Shown here: positions 16,179 to 28,483 of the stretch, one piece after another | Numbering within the stretch: the first letter of the stretch is position 1 | How the letters are laid out: each line of letters starts with the position of its first letter | NCBI RefSeq assembly: GCF_019375555.1 | Contig: NZ_JAHXDN010000002.1 | Span: 930,001 to 994,000, forward strand | DNA from: Roseobacter insulae | Lineage (GTDB): Bacteria > Pseudomonadota > Alphaproteobacteria > Rhodobacterales > Rhodobacteraceae | Direction: 5' to 3' | DNA: 64,000 bases | Translations under genes and position numbers: made by a program | The notes under the pieces: generated by a model | What the model was told of the DNA's origin: nothing | Seen by the model: the letters and a program-made list of their open reading frames with translations, nothing else | Databases searched by the model: none

Positions 16179-16777
16179 GTGTCGCCGTCGCCAGTTTCGC
16201 GGTCTTCGCAGCGTCGCAGGTCGGTACACCCGGACCCGCCAACATGGCGCTGATGGCCACGGGCGCGCGGTTTGGGTTTCGCGCGGCGCTGCCTTTCGTG
16301 GCCGGTGTCGCCCTGGGCAAACAGCTGGTGATCTGGCCGGTGGGCTATGGCCTGATGGAACTGGCCGCGCGCGCGCCATGGGTGTTCGAGATGCTGAAAT
16401 ATATCAGTGCCGCCTACATCATCTGGCTGGCGTGGAAGGTGGCGAACATGCGGTTGGGAACGACCCGAGAAGCCGGATCGGCACCGGGCTTCCTCGCGGG
16501 GCTGATCGTGCATCCTCTCAACCCAAAGGCCTGGGCGATGATTGTCGGCGGTTTCACTGCCTTCGTCGCCCCTGGAACCGCAACGCTGGAGGCGACGCTG
16601 ACCATCGCGCTGGTTTTGCTCGGGTGCCAGGTTTTTCTGCATCCACTGTGGACACTTGCTGGTGATGCGATCGCGAGGACGGTAGCAGGCACGGCTTATG
16701 AACCCTATCTAATGTGGACCCTCGCGACGTTGACCGTCGCCTCGGTCCTGTTCGTACTGTTCGGAGGAGGGACATGA
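16175..16777 (+). CDS. LysE/RhtB-family exporter
   Basis: A 200-residue membrane protein with about six predicted helices and the LysE-family N-terminal signature TPGPANMALMATGARFGFRAAL. It probably exports amino acids or similar small molecules across the inner membrane; substrate unknown. The start at 16175 overlaps the upstream stop (ATGA), and its own stop overlaps the next GNAT gene, so the three genes are translationally coupled. Confidence 0.85.
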   Translation: MSVAVASFAVFAASQVGTPGPANMALMATGARFGFRAALPFVAGVALGKQLVIWPVGYGLMELAARAPWVFEMLKYISAAYIIWLAWKVANMRLGTTREAGSAPGFLAGLIVHPLNPKAWAMIVGGFTAFVAPGTATLEATLTIALVLLGCQVFLHPLWTLAGDAIARTVAGTAYEPYLMWTLATLTVASVLFVLFGGGT

Positions 16778-17316
16778 CGATGGAAATGAAAAAGATCGCA
16801 TTACAGCCCGTGGTGGAAACGGAGCGTTTTGACCTGCGCCCGCTGCGCAAGTCAGATATGGGCCTCATCGAACTGTATGGCGGGGACGCGCGTGTTGCGC
16901 GGATGACAACCTCCATTCCGCACCCTGTTCCTCCGGGGATGACCGAAGCCTTCGTGGCGCGCGCCATGGCGGATGAACGGGACGAGGACGTCTGGGCGAT
17001 GGATGGGTCAAAATCCGGCGCGTCCGAGGTGATGGGGCTGATTTCCCTTGAACGCATGGACCGGGAGCAATCCGAGGTCGGCTACTGGGTCGCACCGCCT
17101 TACTGGAACACCGGCCTTGCATCGGATGCCGTTCAGGCGCTGGTCGATGCCAATCCGCTGAACAACTGCACCATGTTTGCCAGTGTTTTTCAGGACAATC
17201 CGGCTTCGGCGCGGGTGCTGACCCATTGCGGCTTTGAGTATCTGGGGGACGCGGAAAGTTTCAGCGTGGCGCGCGACACAACCGTGCCGACCTGGACCTA
17301 TCTGCGAAAACTGTGA
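16774..17316 (+). CDS. GNAT-family N-acetyltransferase
   Basis: A 180-residue RimJ/RimL-like acetyltransferase (TERFDLRPLRKSDMGLIELY; VGYWVAPPYWNTGLASDAVQAL as the acetyl-CoA motif; NPASARVLTHCGFEYLGDAE). It is related in build to the enzyme at 15678 but clearly diverged. ATG 16774 overlaps the exporter's stop; ATG 16780 is an alternative. The substrate is unknown. obgE starts 35 bases after its stop. Confidence 0.85.
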   Translation: MTMEMKKIALQPVVETERFDLRPLRKSDMGLIELYGGDARVARMTTSIPHPVPPGMTEAFVARAMADERDEDVWAMDGSKSGASEVMGLISLERMDREQSEVGYWVAPPYWNTGLASDAVQALVDANPLNNCTMFASVFQDNPASARVLTHCGFEYLGDAESFSVARDTTVPTWTYLRKL

Positions 17317-17342
17317 TTGAGGGCAGCGCCCCTAAAGGCTAG

Positions 17343-19480
<2,138 letters not shown>

Positions 19481-19537
19481 TCTGTGCCGGCCATTGTCCA
19501 GGCCACGGCAACGACTTCAAGTATGGGGCGTAACGTA

Positions 19538-20803
19538 ATGAAAGATTTAGAAGATATTCCAGCGTTGATGGCAGAAATCGGCAAGCGCGCCAAGGCGGCG
19601 GCAGCCACGCTGGGATTTGCCACTGCGGAGCGGAAACACGCGGCGCTGATTGCGGCGGCGGAACATGTGTGGGACCACCGGGCCGCCATTCTTGAGGCTA
19701 ATGAAAAGGATCTGGCCTTTGGCCGTGACAAGGGCCTGTCGGGTGCGATGATGGACCGCCTGGCGCTGGACGAAGACAGGCTGCGCGGTATCATCGACGG
19801 GCTGCGGTCAGTGGCAGAGCAGACCGATCCGGTGGGCGAGGTGATTGCCGAATGGGACCAGCCCAGCGGGTTGCACATCCAGCGCGTGCGCACCCCTTTG
19901 GGGGTTGTTGGCGTGGTCTACGAAAGCCGCCCGAATGTGACGGCTGATGCCGGTGCGCTTTGCCTGAAGGCCGGCAATGCGGTGATTTTGCGCGGCGGGT
20001 CGGAAAGCTTTCATTCCTCGACAGCGCTGCATGCTTGCCTAGTGCAGGGATTGAAGGACGCGGGCCTGCCGGAAGAGGCGATCCAACTCGTCCCCACGCG
20101 GGACCGGGCGGCCGTGTCCGAGATGCTGACGATGACCGATACGATCGACGTGATTGTGCCGCGGGGGGGCAAAGGCCTTGTCGGATTGGTGCAGCGCGAG
20201 GCGCGGGTACCCGTGTTTGCCCATCTGGAGGGCATTGTTCACATATACATTGATGCTGCCGCTGACCCTGAAAAGGTTCTGAAAGTGGTGCTGAATGCGA
20301 AAACCCGGCGCACCGGTATTTGCGGGTCGGCAGAGTGCCTGCTGATCCATCAGGACGTAGCGCAGACCATCGGCCGCGACGTCATCAAGGCATTGATCGA
20401 TACCGGCGTCGAGGTGCGCGCCGACCGCGCATTGTCAGGGATCGAGGGGACCGTGCCCGCCAGCGAGGACGACTGGGGCCGTGAATTTCTCGACATGATC
20501 ATTGCGGCCCGCGTGGTACCTGATCTGGATGCGGCAATGGCTCATATTCGGACCCACGGGTCGAACCACACCGATTGTATCCTCACCGAAGACCGGGGCG
20601 CCGCCCGCCGTTTCATGACGGAACTGGATTCCGCCATCCTGATGCATAACGCATCGACCCAGTTTGCCGATGGTGGCGAGTTCGGCATGGGGGCTGAAAT
20701 CGGTATTGCGACAGGTAAAATGCATGCCCGCGGCCCGGTGGGGGCAACCCAGCTGACAAGTTTCAAGTATCTGGTGACCGGAGAGGGGACAATACGCGCC
20801 TAG
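19538..20803 (+). CDS. proA: glutamate-5-semialdehyde dehydrogenase (gamma-glutamyl phosphate reductase)
   Basis: A 421-residue NADPH-dependent enzyme reducing gamma-glutamyl phosphate, the second step of proline synthesis. The aldehyde-dehydrogenase-like core shows [23 protein letters not shown] and the catalytic Cys in [11 protein letters not shown]. The start MKDLEDIP was chosen over a GTG at 19484 because it matches the usual ProA N-terminus. The gene ends tail to tail with the chpT-like gene, the two stop codons overlapping. Confidence 0.95.
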   Translation: MKDLEDIPALMAEIGKRAKAAAATLGFATAERKHAALIAAAEHVWDHRAAILEANEKDLAFGRDKGLSGAMMDRLALDEDRLRGIIDGLRSVAEQTDPVGEVIAEWDQPSGLHIQRVRTPLGVVGVVYESRPNVTADAGALCLKAGNAVILRGGSESFHSSTALHACLVQGLKDAGLPEEAIQLVPTRDRAAVSEMLTMTDTIDVIVPRGGKGLVGLVQREARVPVFAHLEGIVHIYIDAAADPEKVLKVVLNAKTRRTGICGSAECLLIHQDVAQTIGRDVIKALIDTGVEVRADRALSGIEGTVPASEDDWGREFLDMIIAARVVPDLDAAMAHIRTHGSNHTDCILTEDRGAARRFMTELDSAILMHNASTQFADGGEFGMGAEIGIATGKMHARGPVGATQLTSFKYLVTGEGTIRA

Positions 20804-21396
20804 AAGCGCAGTTTAACCTCGTCGTCATTGATCTCGGTGACAACCCGTCTGCCATCGTCACCGGCGATCAGCGGCAGCAGGGCAAATTGCACCTGTGCGG
20901 GGCGCAGATCCTTTGGTGGTTCCCTGGTGGCGAGAATATCCCACAGCGGCTGATCTATGTTCAGCTTGTCAGCCCGGCCGTGCAGCAGCCAGCTGCCTTC
21001 GTGCTGGCTGATCTCGATACGACCACCATAAGGCATCGCGTTTTCCAGGCATTGGAGCGCGAGAAAGGACATTCTGACGCTGGCGCGCGGCTGCGCATCC
21101 ATCGGGCCCCATGCAACGTCCAGCCGGCTGGCCTCCATCAGGTCATCCAGAATCGAAATCACTTCCGCGCGTCCCATCATCTGTTCCCCGGCGGCCCCGA
21201 AGGCGATGCGAAAAAACCGGATGCGCGCGCTGGCGTTGCCAACACTTTCCTGGATGAGGTCGATCTCCGGACCGGGGGTCCCCCCCGACATGCCCAACAG
21301 CTCCAGCCCATTGTTGATGGCCCCGATTGGCGATATCAGGTCATGACAGATGCGGCTGCCGATCAGTGCGGCAAGGTTAACATTGGTATGGCCCAT
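20800..21396 (-). CDS. histidine phosphotransferase ChpT-like
   Basis: A 198-residue protein with a ChpT-type DHp-like helical hairpin ([24 protein letters not shown], with the phospho-accepting His in RICHDL) and a degenerate ATPase-like C-terminal domain. In alphaproteobacteria ChpT relays phosphate from CckA to CtrA and CpdR; in roseobacters this pathway controls motility and gene-transfer agents. AGGAGA precedes the start. It is convergent with proA and divergent from the small DUF3553 gene. Confidence 0.85.
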   Translation of the reverse strand: MGHTNVNLAALIGSRICHDLISPIGAINNGLELLGMSGGTPGPEIDLIQESVGNASARIRFFRIAFGAAGEQMMGRAEVISILDDLMEASRLDVAWGPMDAQPRASVRMSFLALQCLENAMPYGGRIEISQHEGSWLLHGRADKLNIDQPLWDILATREPPKDLRPAQVQFALLPLIAGDDGRRVVTEINDDEVKLRF

Positions 21397-21424
21397 CTAG
21401 TGTCTCCTGCGCGAAAAGGGTGTC

Positions 21425-21607
21425 ATGGAAGATTTGAACGCGATCCTGTCACCCGGCATGCTGGTGCAACACCCCGATCGACCGGAGTGGGGTACCGGAC
21501 AGGTGCAAAGTAATGTAAATGCCCGCGTCACCGTGAATTTTCGAGACGAAGGAAAAGTCGTCATTGATAGCACTCGCGTTGCCCTGATCCCCGTATTTGA
21601 TGGCTGA
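21425..21607 (+). CDS. DUF3553 small protein
   Basis: A 60-residue protein (LSPGMLVQHPDRPEWGTGQVQSN, GKVVIDSTRVALIPV) with the small beta-barrel look of DUF3553/CarD-N-like domains that occur at helicase C-termini and as stand-alone proteins. It has the AAGGG ribosome site upstream and is divergent from the chpT-like gene. It is probably nucleic-acid associated; the exact role is unknown. Confidence 0.75.
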   Translation: MEDLNAILSPGMLVQHPDRPEWGTGQVQSNVNARVTVNFRDEGKVVIDSTRVALIPVFDG

Positions 21608-21734
21608 AGAATATTGCCAAAAGGTTAACGATACCATGCAGATTGTAAACCAGTCACAGTGCCGCGTTGCGCAAAATGGGCTATAGCTTTATCAGCGGGC
21701 ACATCGAGACGGCACGGGGGCAGGTTCTGCAGCG

Positions 21735-22499
21735 ATGACCAAGACACAGCAGAATCCGTTTTCGGTGAAACTCGCCGGCACCGAAGACGAGCTTCAGGCC
21801 GCGCAGCGCCTGCGCTATGCGGTTTTCGTGGAGGAGTTGGGCGGCGGCGGTGACCTTGTGGATCATCACGCAAGGTTGGAGAAAGACCGGTTCGATCCAT
21901 ATTTTGACCATCTGCTGCTGACAGATGAGCGCCGCCAGCAGGTTGTCGGGGTTTATCGCTTGATGCGCCGGGATCAGGCGATCGCCGCGGGCCAGTTTTA
22001 CTCGGCCGATGAATATGATCTGTCGGTGCTGCTGGGCTCGGATCGCCGTGTTCTGGAATTGGGCAGGTCATGCCTGCATCCCGACTACCGCGGGGGGATG
22101 GCGATGTTCCACCTGTGGAACGGATTGGCGCGATACATCTCTGAGCATGATATCGAGGTGTTGTTCGGGGTCGCCAGTTTTCATGGCACCGACATCGCCT
22201 CGTTGTCTGCGCCCTTATCCCTGTTGCACCATCGCCATCTGGCGCCGGAGGATCTGCGGGTGCGTGCGCAACCGGCAGCCTTCCAGAAAATGGACATTGT
22301 GCCGGAGAGCCAGCTGGATGCCCGCGCGGCGATGCTGGCGGTGCCCGCACTGATCAAGGCCTATCTGCGCCTTGGAGGCTTTGTCGGCGAAGGCGCGTTT
22401 ATCGACCACGGTTTCAACACCACCGATGTCTGTCTGATTCTCGACACCCAGCGAATGAATGAACGGCAGGCGCGCCTGTACCAGGGCCCTGCCGCATGA
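21735..22499 (+). CDS. olsB: ornithine-ACP N-acyltransferase (OlsB-like)
   Basis: A 254-residue GNAT-fold acyltransferase (AAQRLRYAVFVEELGGGG, VLELGRSCLHPDYRGG) matching OlsB, which transfers a 3-hydroxyacyl group from ACP to the alpha-amino group of ornithine, the first step of phosphate-free ornithine-lipid synthesis. The next gene, olsA, overlaps the stop (ATGA), giving the classic olsBA pair. Peripheral inner-membrane enzyme. Confidence 0.85.
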   Translation: MTKTQQNPFSVKLAGTEDELQAAQRLRYAVFVEELGGGGDLVDHHARLEKDRFDPYFDHLLLTDERRQQVVGVYRLMRRDQAIAAGQFYSADEYDLSVLLGSDRRVLELGRSCLHPDYRGGMAMFHLWNGLARYISEHDIEVLFGVASFHGTDIASLSAPLSLLHHRHLAPEDLRVRAQPAAFQKMDIVPESQLDARAAMLAVPALIKAYLRLGGFVGEGAFIDHGFNTTDVCLILDTQRMNERQARLYQGPAA

Positions 22500-23317
22500 A
22501 CGCGACGTGGCAAGGGGATGCACCCCCGCCCAGGGCGCGTGTCGATGCTTTGGGCTGGTTGCTGGTGCTGCTGCGCGGCGCACCTTTGGGGCTGCTCGTG
22601 TTTGGCGGGCTGATCGTGCTGTTGACGATCCGCGCCGTCGAGCGTCCGGTGTTTGGTGTGGCGCGTCCGGTCACGCCCTACATCACGGTATTCGTGTGCC
22701 GCAACGCACTGCGTCTGATGGGCATTGGGTTTTACGCTGTGGGGCGGCCCATAGCGGGGCAGGGCGCTGTGGTCGCCAATCATTCCAGCTGGCTGGACAT
22801 CTTTGTGCTGAACGCCGCCAAGCGGATCTACTTCGTCTCAAAATCCGAGGTGGCGGGGTGGCCCGGCATCGGCTGGCTGGCGCGCGCGACCGGCACGCTG
22901 TTCATCGAGCGCAACCGATCGAAAGCGGCCGCCCAATCGCGACAGTTCCGGGACCGGCTACAGGCCGGGCACAAACTGCTGCTTTTCCCCGAGGGAACAA
23001 GCAGCGATGGACGGCGTGTCCTGCCTTTCAAGACATCCCTCTTCGACGCATTTTTTGCGCCCGAATTGCGCGACACCCTGTCCGTGCAACCGGTGACCGT
23101 CACTTACCGGGCACCCGATGGGGCCGATCCAAGGTTTTACGGCTGGTGGGGGGATATGGATTTCGGCAGTCACATGCTGTGGATGCTGGCGACGCCGCGG
23201 CATGGCACCGTCAAGGTGGTCTATCACGATCCGATCAAGGTGGCGGACTTCAAGGATCGCAAAGCGCTCGCCCTGGCCTGCGAAGAGGCGGTGCGCGCAG
23301 CGCATCTGCACCGCTAG
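22496..23317 (+). CDS. olsA: 1-acyl-glycerol-3-phosphate/lyso-ornithine-lipid acyltransferase
   Basis: A 273-residue PlsC-family acyltransferase with an N-terminal membrane helix (about 20-45), the HX4D motif NHSSWLD near residues 98-104 and FPEGTSSDG near 165. Paired with olsB it most likely acylates lyso-ornithine lipid; some OlsA proteins also make phosphatidic acid. ATG 22496 overlaps the olsB stop. Confidence 0.85.
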   Translation: MNATWQGDAPPPRARVDALGWLLVLLRGAPLGLLVFGGLIVLLTIRAVERPVFGVARPVTPYITVFVCRNALRLMGIGFYAVGRPIAGQGAVVANHSSWLDIFVLNAAKRIYFVSKSEVAGWPGIGWLARATGTLFIERNRSKAAAQSRQFRDRLQAGHKLLLFPEGTSSDGRRVLPFKTSLFDAFFAPELRDTLSVQPVTVTYRAPDGADPRFYGWWGDMDFGSHMLWMLATPRHGTVKVVYHDPIKVADFKDRKALALACEEAVRAAHLHR

Positions 23318-23350
23318 AGGGCAGGGGCGATGGCCCCCACCGCCACCCGT

Positions 23351-23923
23351 TCAATGGAAGAAAGCGCTGTCGGGCACGGGCACCAGCCCGTCGCTGTCAG
23401 GACCCCATTCCATCAGCAGGCAGGCCGACCCCTTGCGCTGGAAATAGGTTGCCTCCAGCGCGTAGTACCCGGCGGACGGCACGTCGACTTCGACCTCGCC
23501 CACATACCCGCAGGAATGCACGCCATCATAGAGGCCCACGGGTTGGTCCCCGATGGAAATCTCCAACCCGTCATTGCTGAGAAACTCAAGCACATAGCTG
23601 CCGGGCTCATCGAATTTGATGTAGCCCGAGATCTGTGCTGCGATCTTGCTCGAGACGTCGGAGGACAACACCATGTCGCCCTCTCCGGTGTCGTAGGACA
23701 AACCTGCCAGCGCGGGGCCGGGTGTCCATTTTTTCACGTCTGATCTTACTTCTTCAAGCGATCTGCCACCGAACTTGCCGGAATACGCGACCGCAAGCCC
23801 GGTGGACAGGCTGTCTTCTGCAGGTTGCGGGTCAGCGGGTGTCAGCGTGAGGACATCGGCGATGCCGGCAGATGGCAACAGGAACATCACCGCCAGCGCG
23901 GCGGCCTTGATGGATTTGGTCAT
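23351..23923 (-). CDS. exported PA14-domain-like protein
   Basis: A 190-residue protein starting MTKSIKAAALAVMFLL (GGGAG upstream; a longer frame to 24016 is not supported). The signal peptide ends near AGIA-DV. The mature part has the PA14-like pattern: AAQISGYIKFDEPGSYVLEF, LSNDGLEISIGD, GLYDGVHSCGYVGEVEV, AGYYALEATYFQRKGSACLLMEW, a beta barrel often binding carbohydrate. Two Cys may form a disulfide. Periplasmic or surface, ligand unknown. Convergent with olsA. Confidence 0.8.
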   Translation of the reverse strand: MTKSIKAAALAVMFLLPSAGIADVLTLTPADPQPAEDSLSTGLAVAYSGKFGGRSLEEVRSDVKKWTPGPALAGLSYDTGEGDMVLSSDVSSKIAAQISGYIKFDEPGSYVLEFLSNDGLEISIGDQPVGLYDGVHSCGYVGEVEVDVPSAGYYALEATYFQRKGSACLLMEWGPDSDGLVPVPDSAFFH

Positions 23924-24218
23924 GGTCACTCCCAGTTGTGATCTTGTGATCATTGCCCCCGTCTGTGCGGGCGCTTGAAGGGACCTTAGAATACCGTTTC
24001 CCCCGGAGACAAGCACTACGCGCGGTAAATGCGGTCACATATTGCCCGATTTGCGTCAATCCACTCTTGCAGCAGGGTAAGAGCTGGCCTATACGGCGCG
24101 CATTGAAACCCGCAGGCGGGGTTTGGGCCTATTGGGGGAGACATCCCCAAAGGTCCGCCGGTTGGCACCAAATGGTGTCATGCCCCCGCCGAGGATAAAA
24201 CCGGAAAGGTATAACGAC

Positions 24219-25091
24219 ATGGCTCTTCCAGAGTTCACCATGCGCCAGTTGCTTGAAGCAGGCGTACACTTCGGCCACCAGACGCAGCGCTGGAACCCCC
24301 GTATGGGTCCGTTCATATACGGCGCGCGCAACGGCATCCACATCATGGACCTTACACAGACTGTTCCGATGCTGGACCAGGCCCTGAACGTGATCCGTGA
24401 GACCGTCGCCAAAGGCGGCAGCATTCTTTTCGTGGGCACCAAGCGTCAGGCGGCTCAGCCGATCGCGGATGCTGCAGAGAAATGCGCGCAATACTACATG
24501 AACCACCGCTGGCTGGGCGGTACGCTGACCAACTGGCAGACCGTTTCGCAGTCGATCAACCGCCTGAAATCCATCGACGAGCAATCCGAGCGTGGCTTTG
24601 AGGGTCTGACCAAGAAAGAGCGTCTGGGCATGGAACGTGACCAGGGCAAACTTCAGGCGTCGCTTGGCGGTATCCGCGAAATGGGCGGCCGTCCCGACCT
24701 GATCTTCGTCATCGACGTGAAAAAAGAAGCGCTGGCCGTAGCCGAAGCCAACAAGCTGGGTATCCCGGTTGTGGCGGTGGTGGATACCAACTGCTCGCCC
24801 GACGGCATCGACTACATCATCCCCGGCAACGACGACGCTGCCCGCGCGATCGCGCTTTATTGCGATCTGGCGGCACGCGCAGCACTTGACGGCATGTCCG
24901 CGCAACTGGGGGCGGCGGGCGTCGACCTTGGCGCGATGGAAGAAGCCCCCGTCGAGGAAGCGGTCGCGGAAAGCACCGGTGTCGAAGTCGGCAACGCGTC
25001 CGAAGAAACCGTTTCCGACGATGTGATGGCCAAGGATGCGCCGCTGGACATCGAATCGAAGGAAGAGACTGTGGAAAAAGCGACAAGCTGA
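24219..25091 (+). CDS. rpsB: 30S ribosomal protein S2
   Basis: A 290-residue S2 ([68 protein letters not shown]). It has an acidic C-terminal tail of about 55 residues ([18 protein letters not shown]), longer than in E. coli and usual for alphaproteobacteria. It recruits S1 and completes the small subunit. GGAAAGG lies upstream of ATG 24219. It is followed by tsf after 75 bp. Confidence 0.97.
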   Translation: MALPEFTMRQLLEAGVHFGHQTQRWNPRMGPFIYGARNGIHIMDLTQTVPMLDQALNVIRETVAKGGSILFVGTKRQAAQPIADAAEKCAQYYMNHRWLGGTLTNWQTVSQSINRLKSIDEQSERGFEGLTKKERLGMERDQGKLQASLGGIREMGGRPDLIFVIDVKKEALAVAEANKLGIPVVAVVDTNCSPDGIDYIIPGNDDAARAIALYCDLAARAALDGMSAQLGAAGVDLGAMEEAPVEEAVAESTGVEVGNASEETVSDDVMAKDAPLDIESKEETVEKATS

Positions 25092-25166
25092 TCCGCGTCA
25101 TACGCATGACATGTGGGGCAGGGACGACCTGCCTCATGATTCATATTCTTAAAAGGAGAACCTGAG

Positions 25167-26042
25167 ATGGCGATTACAGCATCACTGGTGAAAGAACTGC
25201 GCGACAACACAGGCGCGGGCATGATGGACGCGAAAAAAGCGTTGACCGAAAGCGGTGGCGACATGGAAGCCGCCGTTGACTGGCTGCGCACTAAGGGTCT
25301 TGCGAAAGCGGCCAAGAAGTCCGGCCGCACGGCGGCGGAAGGACTGGTTGCCGTCAAGGTGGCTGGTGGTCACGGTGTGGCGGTCGAGGTGAACTCCGAA
25401 ACCGACTTTGTGGGCAAGAACGCCGAGTTCCAGGAAATGGTTGCAGGGATCGCGGATGTCGCGCTGACCGTCGCCGACGTGGACGCGCTGAAAGACGCCG
25501 ACATGGGCGGCAAAAGCGTCGCAACCGTCGTGACCGACAAGATCGCCACCGTGGGGGAGAACATGTCGGTGCGCCGCATGTCGACCATCGATGGCGATAG
25601 CGTTGTGTCCTACGTGCATAATGCGGCGGCTCCCGGCATGGGAAAAATCGGCGTTCTGGTTGCGATGACCGGTGGCGATGAAGCCTTTGGCAAACAGGTC
25701 GCGATGCATATTGCAGCGGTGAACCCGGCCTCCCTGTCAGAGGATGATCTGGACCCGGCGGTTGTCGAAAAAGAGAAACAGGTCCAGATGGACATCGCCC
25801 GCGAAAGCGGCAAGCCCGAAGCCGTGATCGAGAAAATGATCGTGGGCCGGATGAAAAAATACATGTCCGAAGTCACGCTCCTGAACCAGTCCTTCGTGGT
25901 CAACCCGGATTTGACCGTCGGCGATGCGGCAAAAGAAGCAGGGGCCAGCATCACCGGTTTCGTGCGTCTTGAAGTGGGTGAAGGCATCGAAGTCGTGAAA
26001 GAAGACTTCGCTGCCGAAGTCGCGAAGGCTGCCAAAGGCTAA
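25167..26042 (+). CDS. tsf: elongation factor Ts
   Basis: A 291-residue EF-Ts, the GDP/GTP exchange factor for EF-Tu. The N-terminal UBA-like domain contains the signature [18 protein letters not shown], followed by the core with [13 protein letters not shown] and VAMHIAA. AAAAGGAGAA precedes the ATG. It is the second gene of the rpsB-tsf operon and is closed by a strong terminator. Confidence 0.97.
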   Translation: MAITASLVKELRDNTGAGMMDAKKALTESGGDMEAAVDWLRTKGLAKAAKKSGRTAAEGLVAVKVAGGHGVAVEVNSETDFVGKNAEFQEMVAGIADVALTVADVDALKDADMGGKSVATVVTDKIATVGENMSVRRMSTIDGDSVVSYVHNAAAPGMGKIGVLVAMTGGDEAFGKQVAMHIAAVNPASLSEDDLDPAVVEKEKQVQMDIARESGKPEAVIEKMIVGRMKKYMSEVTLLNQSFVVNPDLTVGDAAKEAGASITGFVRLEVGEGIEVVKEDFAAEVAKAAKG

Positions 26043-26068
26043 ACCGGCCTGTCACGAACAGGTACGAA

Positions 26069-26096
26069 ACGGCGCCCGCAAAGGCGCCGTTTTTTT
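26069..26096 (+). terminator. rho-independent terminator after tsf
   Basis: A perfect 8-bp GC stem (ACGGCGCC with GGCGCCGT, 6-base loop) is followed by seven T residues, about 27 bases after the tsf stop. It also faces the convergent aroQ. Confidence 0.92.
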
Positions 26097-26125
26097 GTGT
26101 AATGGAAGTGCCTTACGACAGTACG

Positions 26126-26563
26126 TTAACGCGAAAGATGATGTTTCATCGCATCGAGCGCCAGAACGTACCCGTAAGCGCCGAAGCCTGAGACAATCCC
26201 CACGGCAACACGGGCGATGAAGGATTTGTGGCGAAACTCCTCGCGCGCGTGCACGTTGCTCAGATGCAGTTCAATTGCGGGCAGTTCAACCGAAGCGATG
26301 GCATCCATCAAGGCGATGGAGGTATGCGTGTAGGCGCCCGCGTTCAGGACGATCCCATTGTGGTTGTCACGGGCCGCATGGATATGATCCACAAGAACAC
26401 CCTCGTGGTTGGATTGTTCAAAAACCACGCCACATCTGGATTTCTCGGACCAGTCGCCACACATCTGCTCGATGTCCGCGAGGGTGGTTGACCCATACAC
26501 CTCCGGTTGGCGGGTGCCCAGCAAGTTCAGGTTGGGACCGTTCAGGACAAGAATGGACGTCAT
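26126..26563 (-). CDS. aroQ: 3-dehydroquinate dehydratase, type II
   Basis: A 145-residue type II enzyme converting 3-dehydroquinate to 3-dehydroshikimate in the shikimate pathway. Active-site segments are clear: LVLNGPNLNLLGTRQPEVYG with the catalytic Tyr, FEQSNHEG, LNAGAYTHTSIAL, and IELHLSNVHAREEFR. The start MTSILVLNG was chosen over an upstream frame to 26665 that shows no homology. It is the last intact chromosomal housekeeping gene before the IS-rich zone. Confidence 0.93.
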   Translation of the reverse strand: MTSILVLNGPNLNLLGTRQPEVYGSTTLADIEQMCGDWSEKSRCGVVFEQSNHEGVLVDHIHAARDNHNGIVLNAGAYTHTSIALMDAIASVELPAIELHLSNVHAREEFRHKSFIARVAVGIVSGFGAYGYVLALDAMKHHLSR

Positions 26564-27160
26564 AAGGGGCTCACTTTGAAAGGGTTCGCATGCATAGCCG
26601 TATGACGCGGTTCCTGTCCAGCGCGCAGCGGTAAGGGGGCGGCGCAGCGCCACGCAGTGTTGCATGCAAGCAGTAACTGCCCGCGCGGCAGGCCTGCATC
26701 AGCCGATGACAGGCGCATCGCGAGGCTACCCGCCATCCAACCTGTTGCTATTCGGGCAAAGACATCCTCAAGTTGCGGCCCGTCAAGGATCGACCGCGCG
26801 GTCCGCTCAGCGTGCCCGCTGTCTGATCCATGGTCATCACTATGGTCGTGGTCGTCGCCGCCGTTAGACTATCCTCCGACGGGGGGCGTCCTGACCTAAT
26901 GATGGGAGGTTGTGTAGTCACTGGTGAAGCGGCAGCACCATGACGGCAAAAATCGATTTTCCGTTCAGTAAAAGCGCAAGCCGATTGGTGGTTTTTGACA
27001 TGTTTTTGGGTCTCCAACACTTCCGGCATCATTCTTTGATCATCGTCAACGCTAAATCTCGCATTGCATCTTTCGAAGACAGTGAGACTTCTGCTATTCT
27101 CTGAGAGGATACCATCGCTTTGCCGTTATGAACTCACGGTGAAGCGCAGTTCTTGATATG
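26564..27160. other. about 600 bp without a recognisable gene
   Basis: Short frames on both strands lack ribosome sites and family resemblance. The right part leads into the IS30-type remnant. It may contain the aroQ promoter and remains of genes destroyed at the integration junction. Confidence 0.4.
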
Positions 27161-27854
27161 TTAATGTGTTCCAATCGGTTCGGTTGAACGAGACAGGTAC
27201 TTTCGGAGCCTGTTGTTGGTAATCTCGACAGTACCTTTCCGGTAGGGTGCCTGCGGATCGCAGAACCACGCGTCAGCGCCGATCCCTGCCTTGAGATGCC
27301 GCCAGGCAGAGAGCTCGGTGCCACGATCAAAGGTGATTGACCGGCGCGCATCTGCGAGCAGGGGAGCAGGCCCCTGGATCAACGCTTCCATGATCGGTTT
27401 GGGCTGGCGATCCTCGTTGCACATGACAACGGCATAGAAGCTGACGCGTTCGAACAGAGAGGTCACGTTGACCTTTCCATGTTATTTGCGGAACATCATC
27501 AGATCGCATTCCCAGTGGCCGGACGCGGCACGCTCTGCGATCCGCCAGGCCTATGTGACAGGTTTTTTGCGTCGCAGATTTGAGCTCGGTTGTGCCTGCG
27601 ATAGCCATGCAGCCTGCGACGACGACAGTGCTCAGGCAGATGGCCATAGACCTGTTGTGGTCATAACCATCCTTGGAATAGGCGAACCGGTAGATCGTCT
27701 CGTGGCTCAGGCGGACCGGATGACGTTCGAGCCGCAGGCGTCCCGCGATCTGTTCGGGCGCCTCTGCAATCTCACGAACTGGCACCTTGGCATGCCACCA
27801 GTTCTCGATCTTACGAAGCTCAGACAGTGAAAGTTGTGTGTAGACGGCTCCCAT
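27161..27854 (-). pseudogene. IS30-family transposase, degenerate
   Basis: The N-terminus (MGAVYTQLSLSELRKIENWW, then HAKVPVREIAEA) jumps directly to PEQIAGRLRLERHPVRLSHETIYRFAYS, so a central helix-turn-helix stretch has been deleted. The frame then breaks near 27460-27660. The C-terminus in another frame keeps the IS30 catalytic end (ITFDRGTELSAWRHLKAGIGADAW, then FCDPQAPYRKGTVEITNNRLR). The product cannot be functional. The element's outer end on this side is the 31-bp repeat at 27869-27899. Confidence 0.85.
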
Positions 27855-27868
27855 GCCATGTCCCCCTA

Positions 27869-27899
27869 TTAGATAACTCATTGTTTTCTAATAGGAGTC
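27869..27899 (+). repeat. 31-bp inverted repeat, left copy (IS30-type end)
   Basis: Perfect inverted partner of 29952-29982, with the core AACTCATTGTTTTCTAATAG. It lies directly upstream of the IS30-type transposase remnant 27161-27854. Confidence 0.85.
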
Positions 27900-28037
27900 A
27901 TACTTTAAAGTTGCGCGCACCTGTACGCAGGCATTAAACATCATTCAGAAGTGTCACCCAGAGTGTAACGGTAGCAAGGATTAACAGCCCGGAGACTTCC
28001 GATATCGCAGGGCTGAAAAGCCTTGCAGGGAGAAGGG

Positions 28038-28403
28038 TCAACGGTCCTTTTTGCTGATGAGGTTGTGTCGAAATTCGATTTGCTTGGGTCGCCAGAATGG
28101 TATGAAGATCGACCCGGTCGTGGTGTCATCTACCCATGAACCATCTTGCAAAGCTTGAGCCGTCCAACTGCATTCCATATTGCCGCGTTTTACCACTTGT
28201 AGGCGGCAGTCTTTTGACAGACCAAACGCGAAACAGTTCACAGCGTCTTCCTCTAAATGGAAGTGCTCATGCCATCCGTCAAACCGGACCTGAAACTCCT
28301 CACCAGCGGCGTGGATCGAGACGTCAAAGCTTTCGGGATTTTGACAGGTGACAATGATATAACCGTCGCCGACATCGACATCATAGCCAGAGCAATTGTC
28401 CAA
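28038..28403 (-). CDS. hypothetical protein (121 aa) trapped between IS remnants
   Basis: A soluble protein of about 121 residues from a TTG start at 28403. The frame stays open seven further codons upstream and those codons look coding, so the 5' end may be truncated. Segments such as GWHEHFHLEEDAVNCFAFGLS and GSWVDDTTTGSIFIPFWRPKQIEF look like a real folded protein, and I believe this is a recurring hypothetical family. No function can be given. It lies between the IS30 and ISNCY remnants and is probably a passenger. Confidence 0.5.
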   Translation of the reverse strand: MDNCSGYDVDVGDGYIIVTCQNPESFDVSIHAAGEEFQVRFDGWHEHFHLEEDAVNCFAFGLSKDCRLQVVKRGNMECSWTAQALQDGSWVDDTTTGSIFIPFWRPKQIEFRHNLISKKDR

Positions 28404-28483
28404 CTTTGTGATGATCGCTTCGCGCTAATTTGCCAACGTCTTACCTGTCCACTCTGAGCATCGATAGCATCTATTTTTTATGG

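Noticed and set aside
26748-27032. Minus-strand frame of 94 codons between aroQ and the IS30 remnant
   Set aside because: No ribosome site, no recognisable family and low-complexity Thr runs; treated as non-coding.
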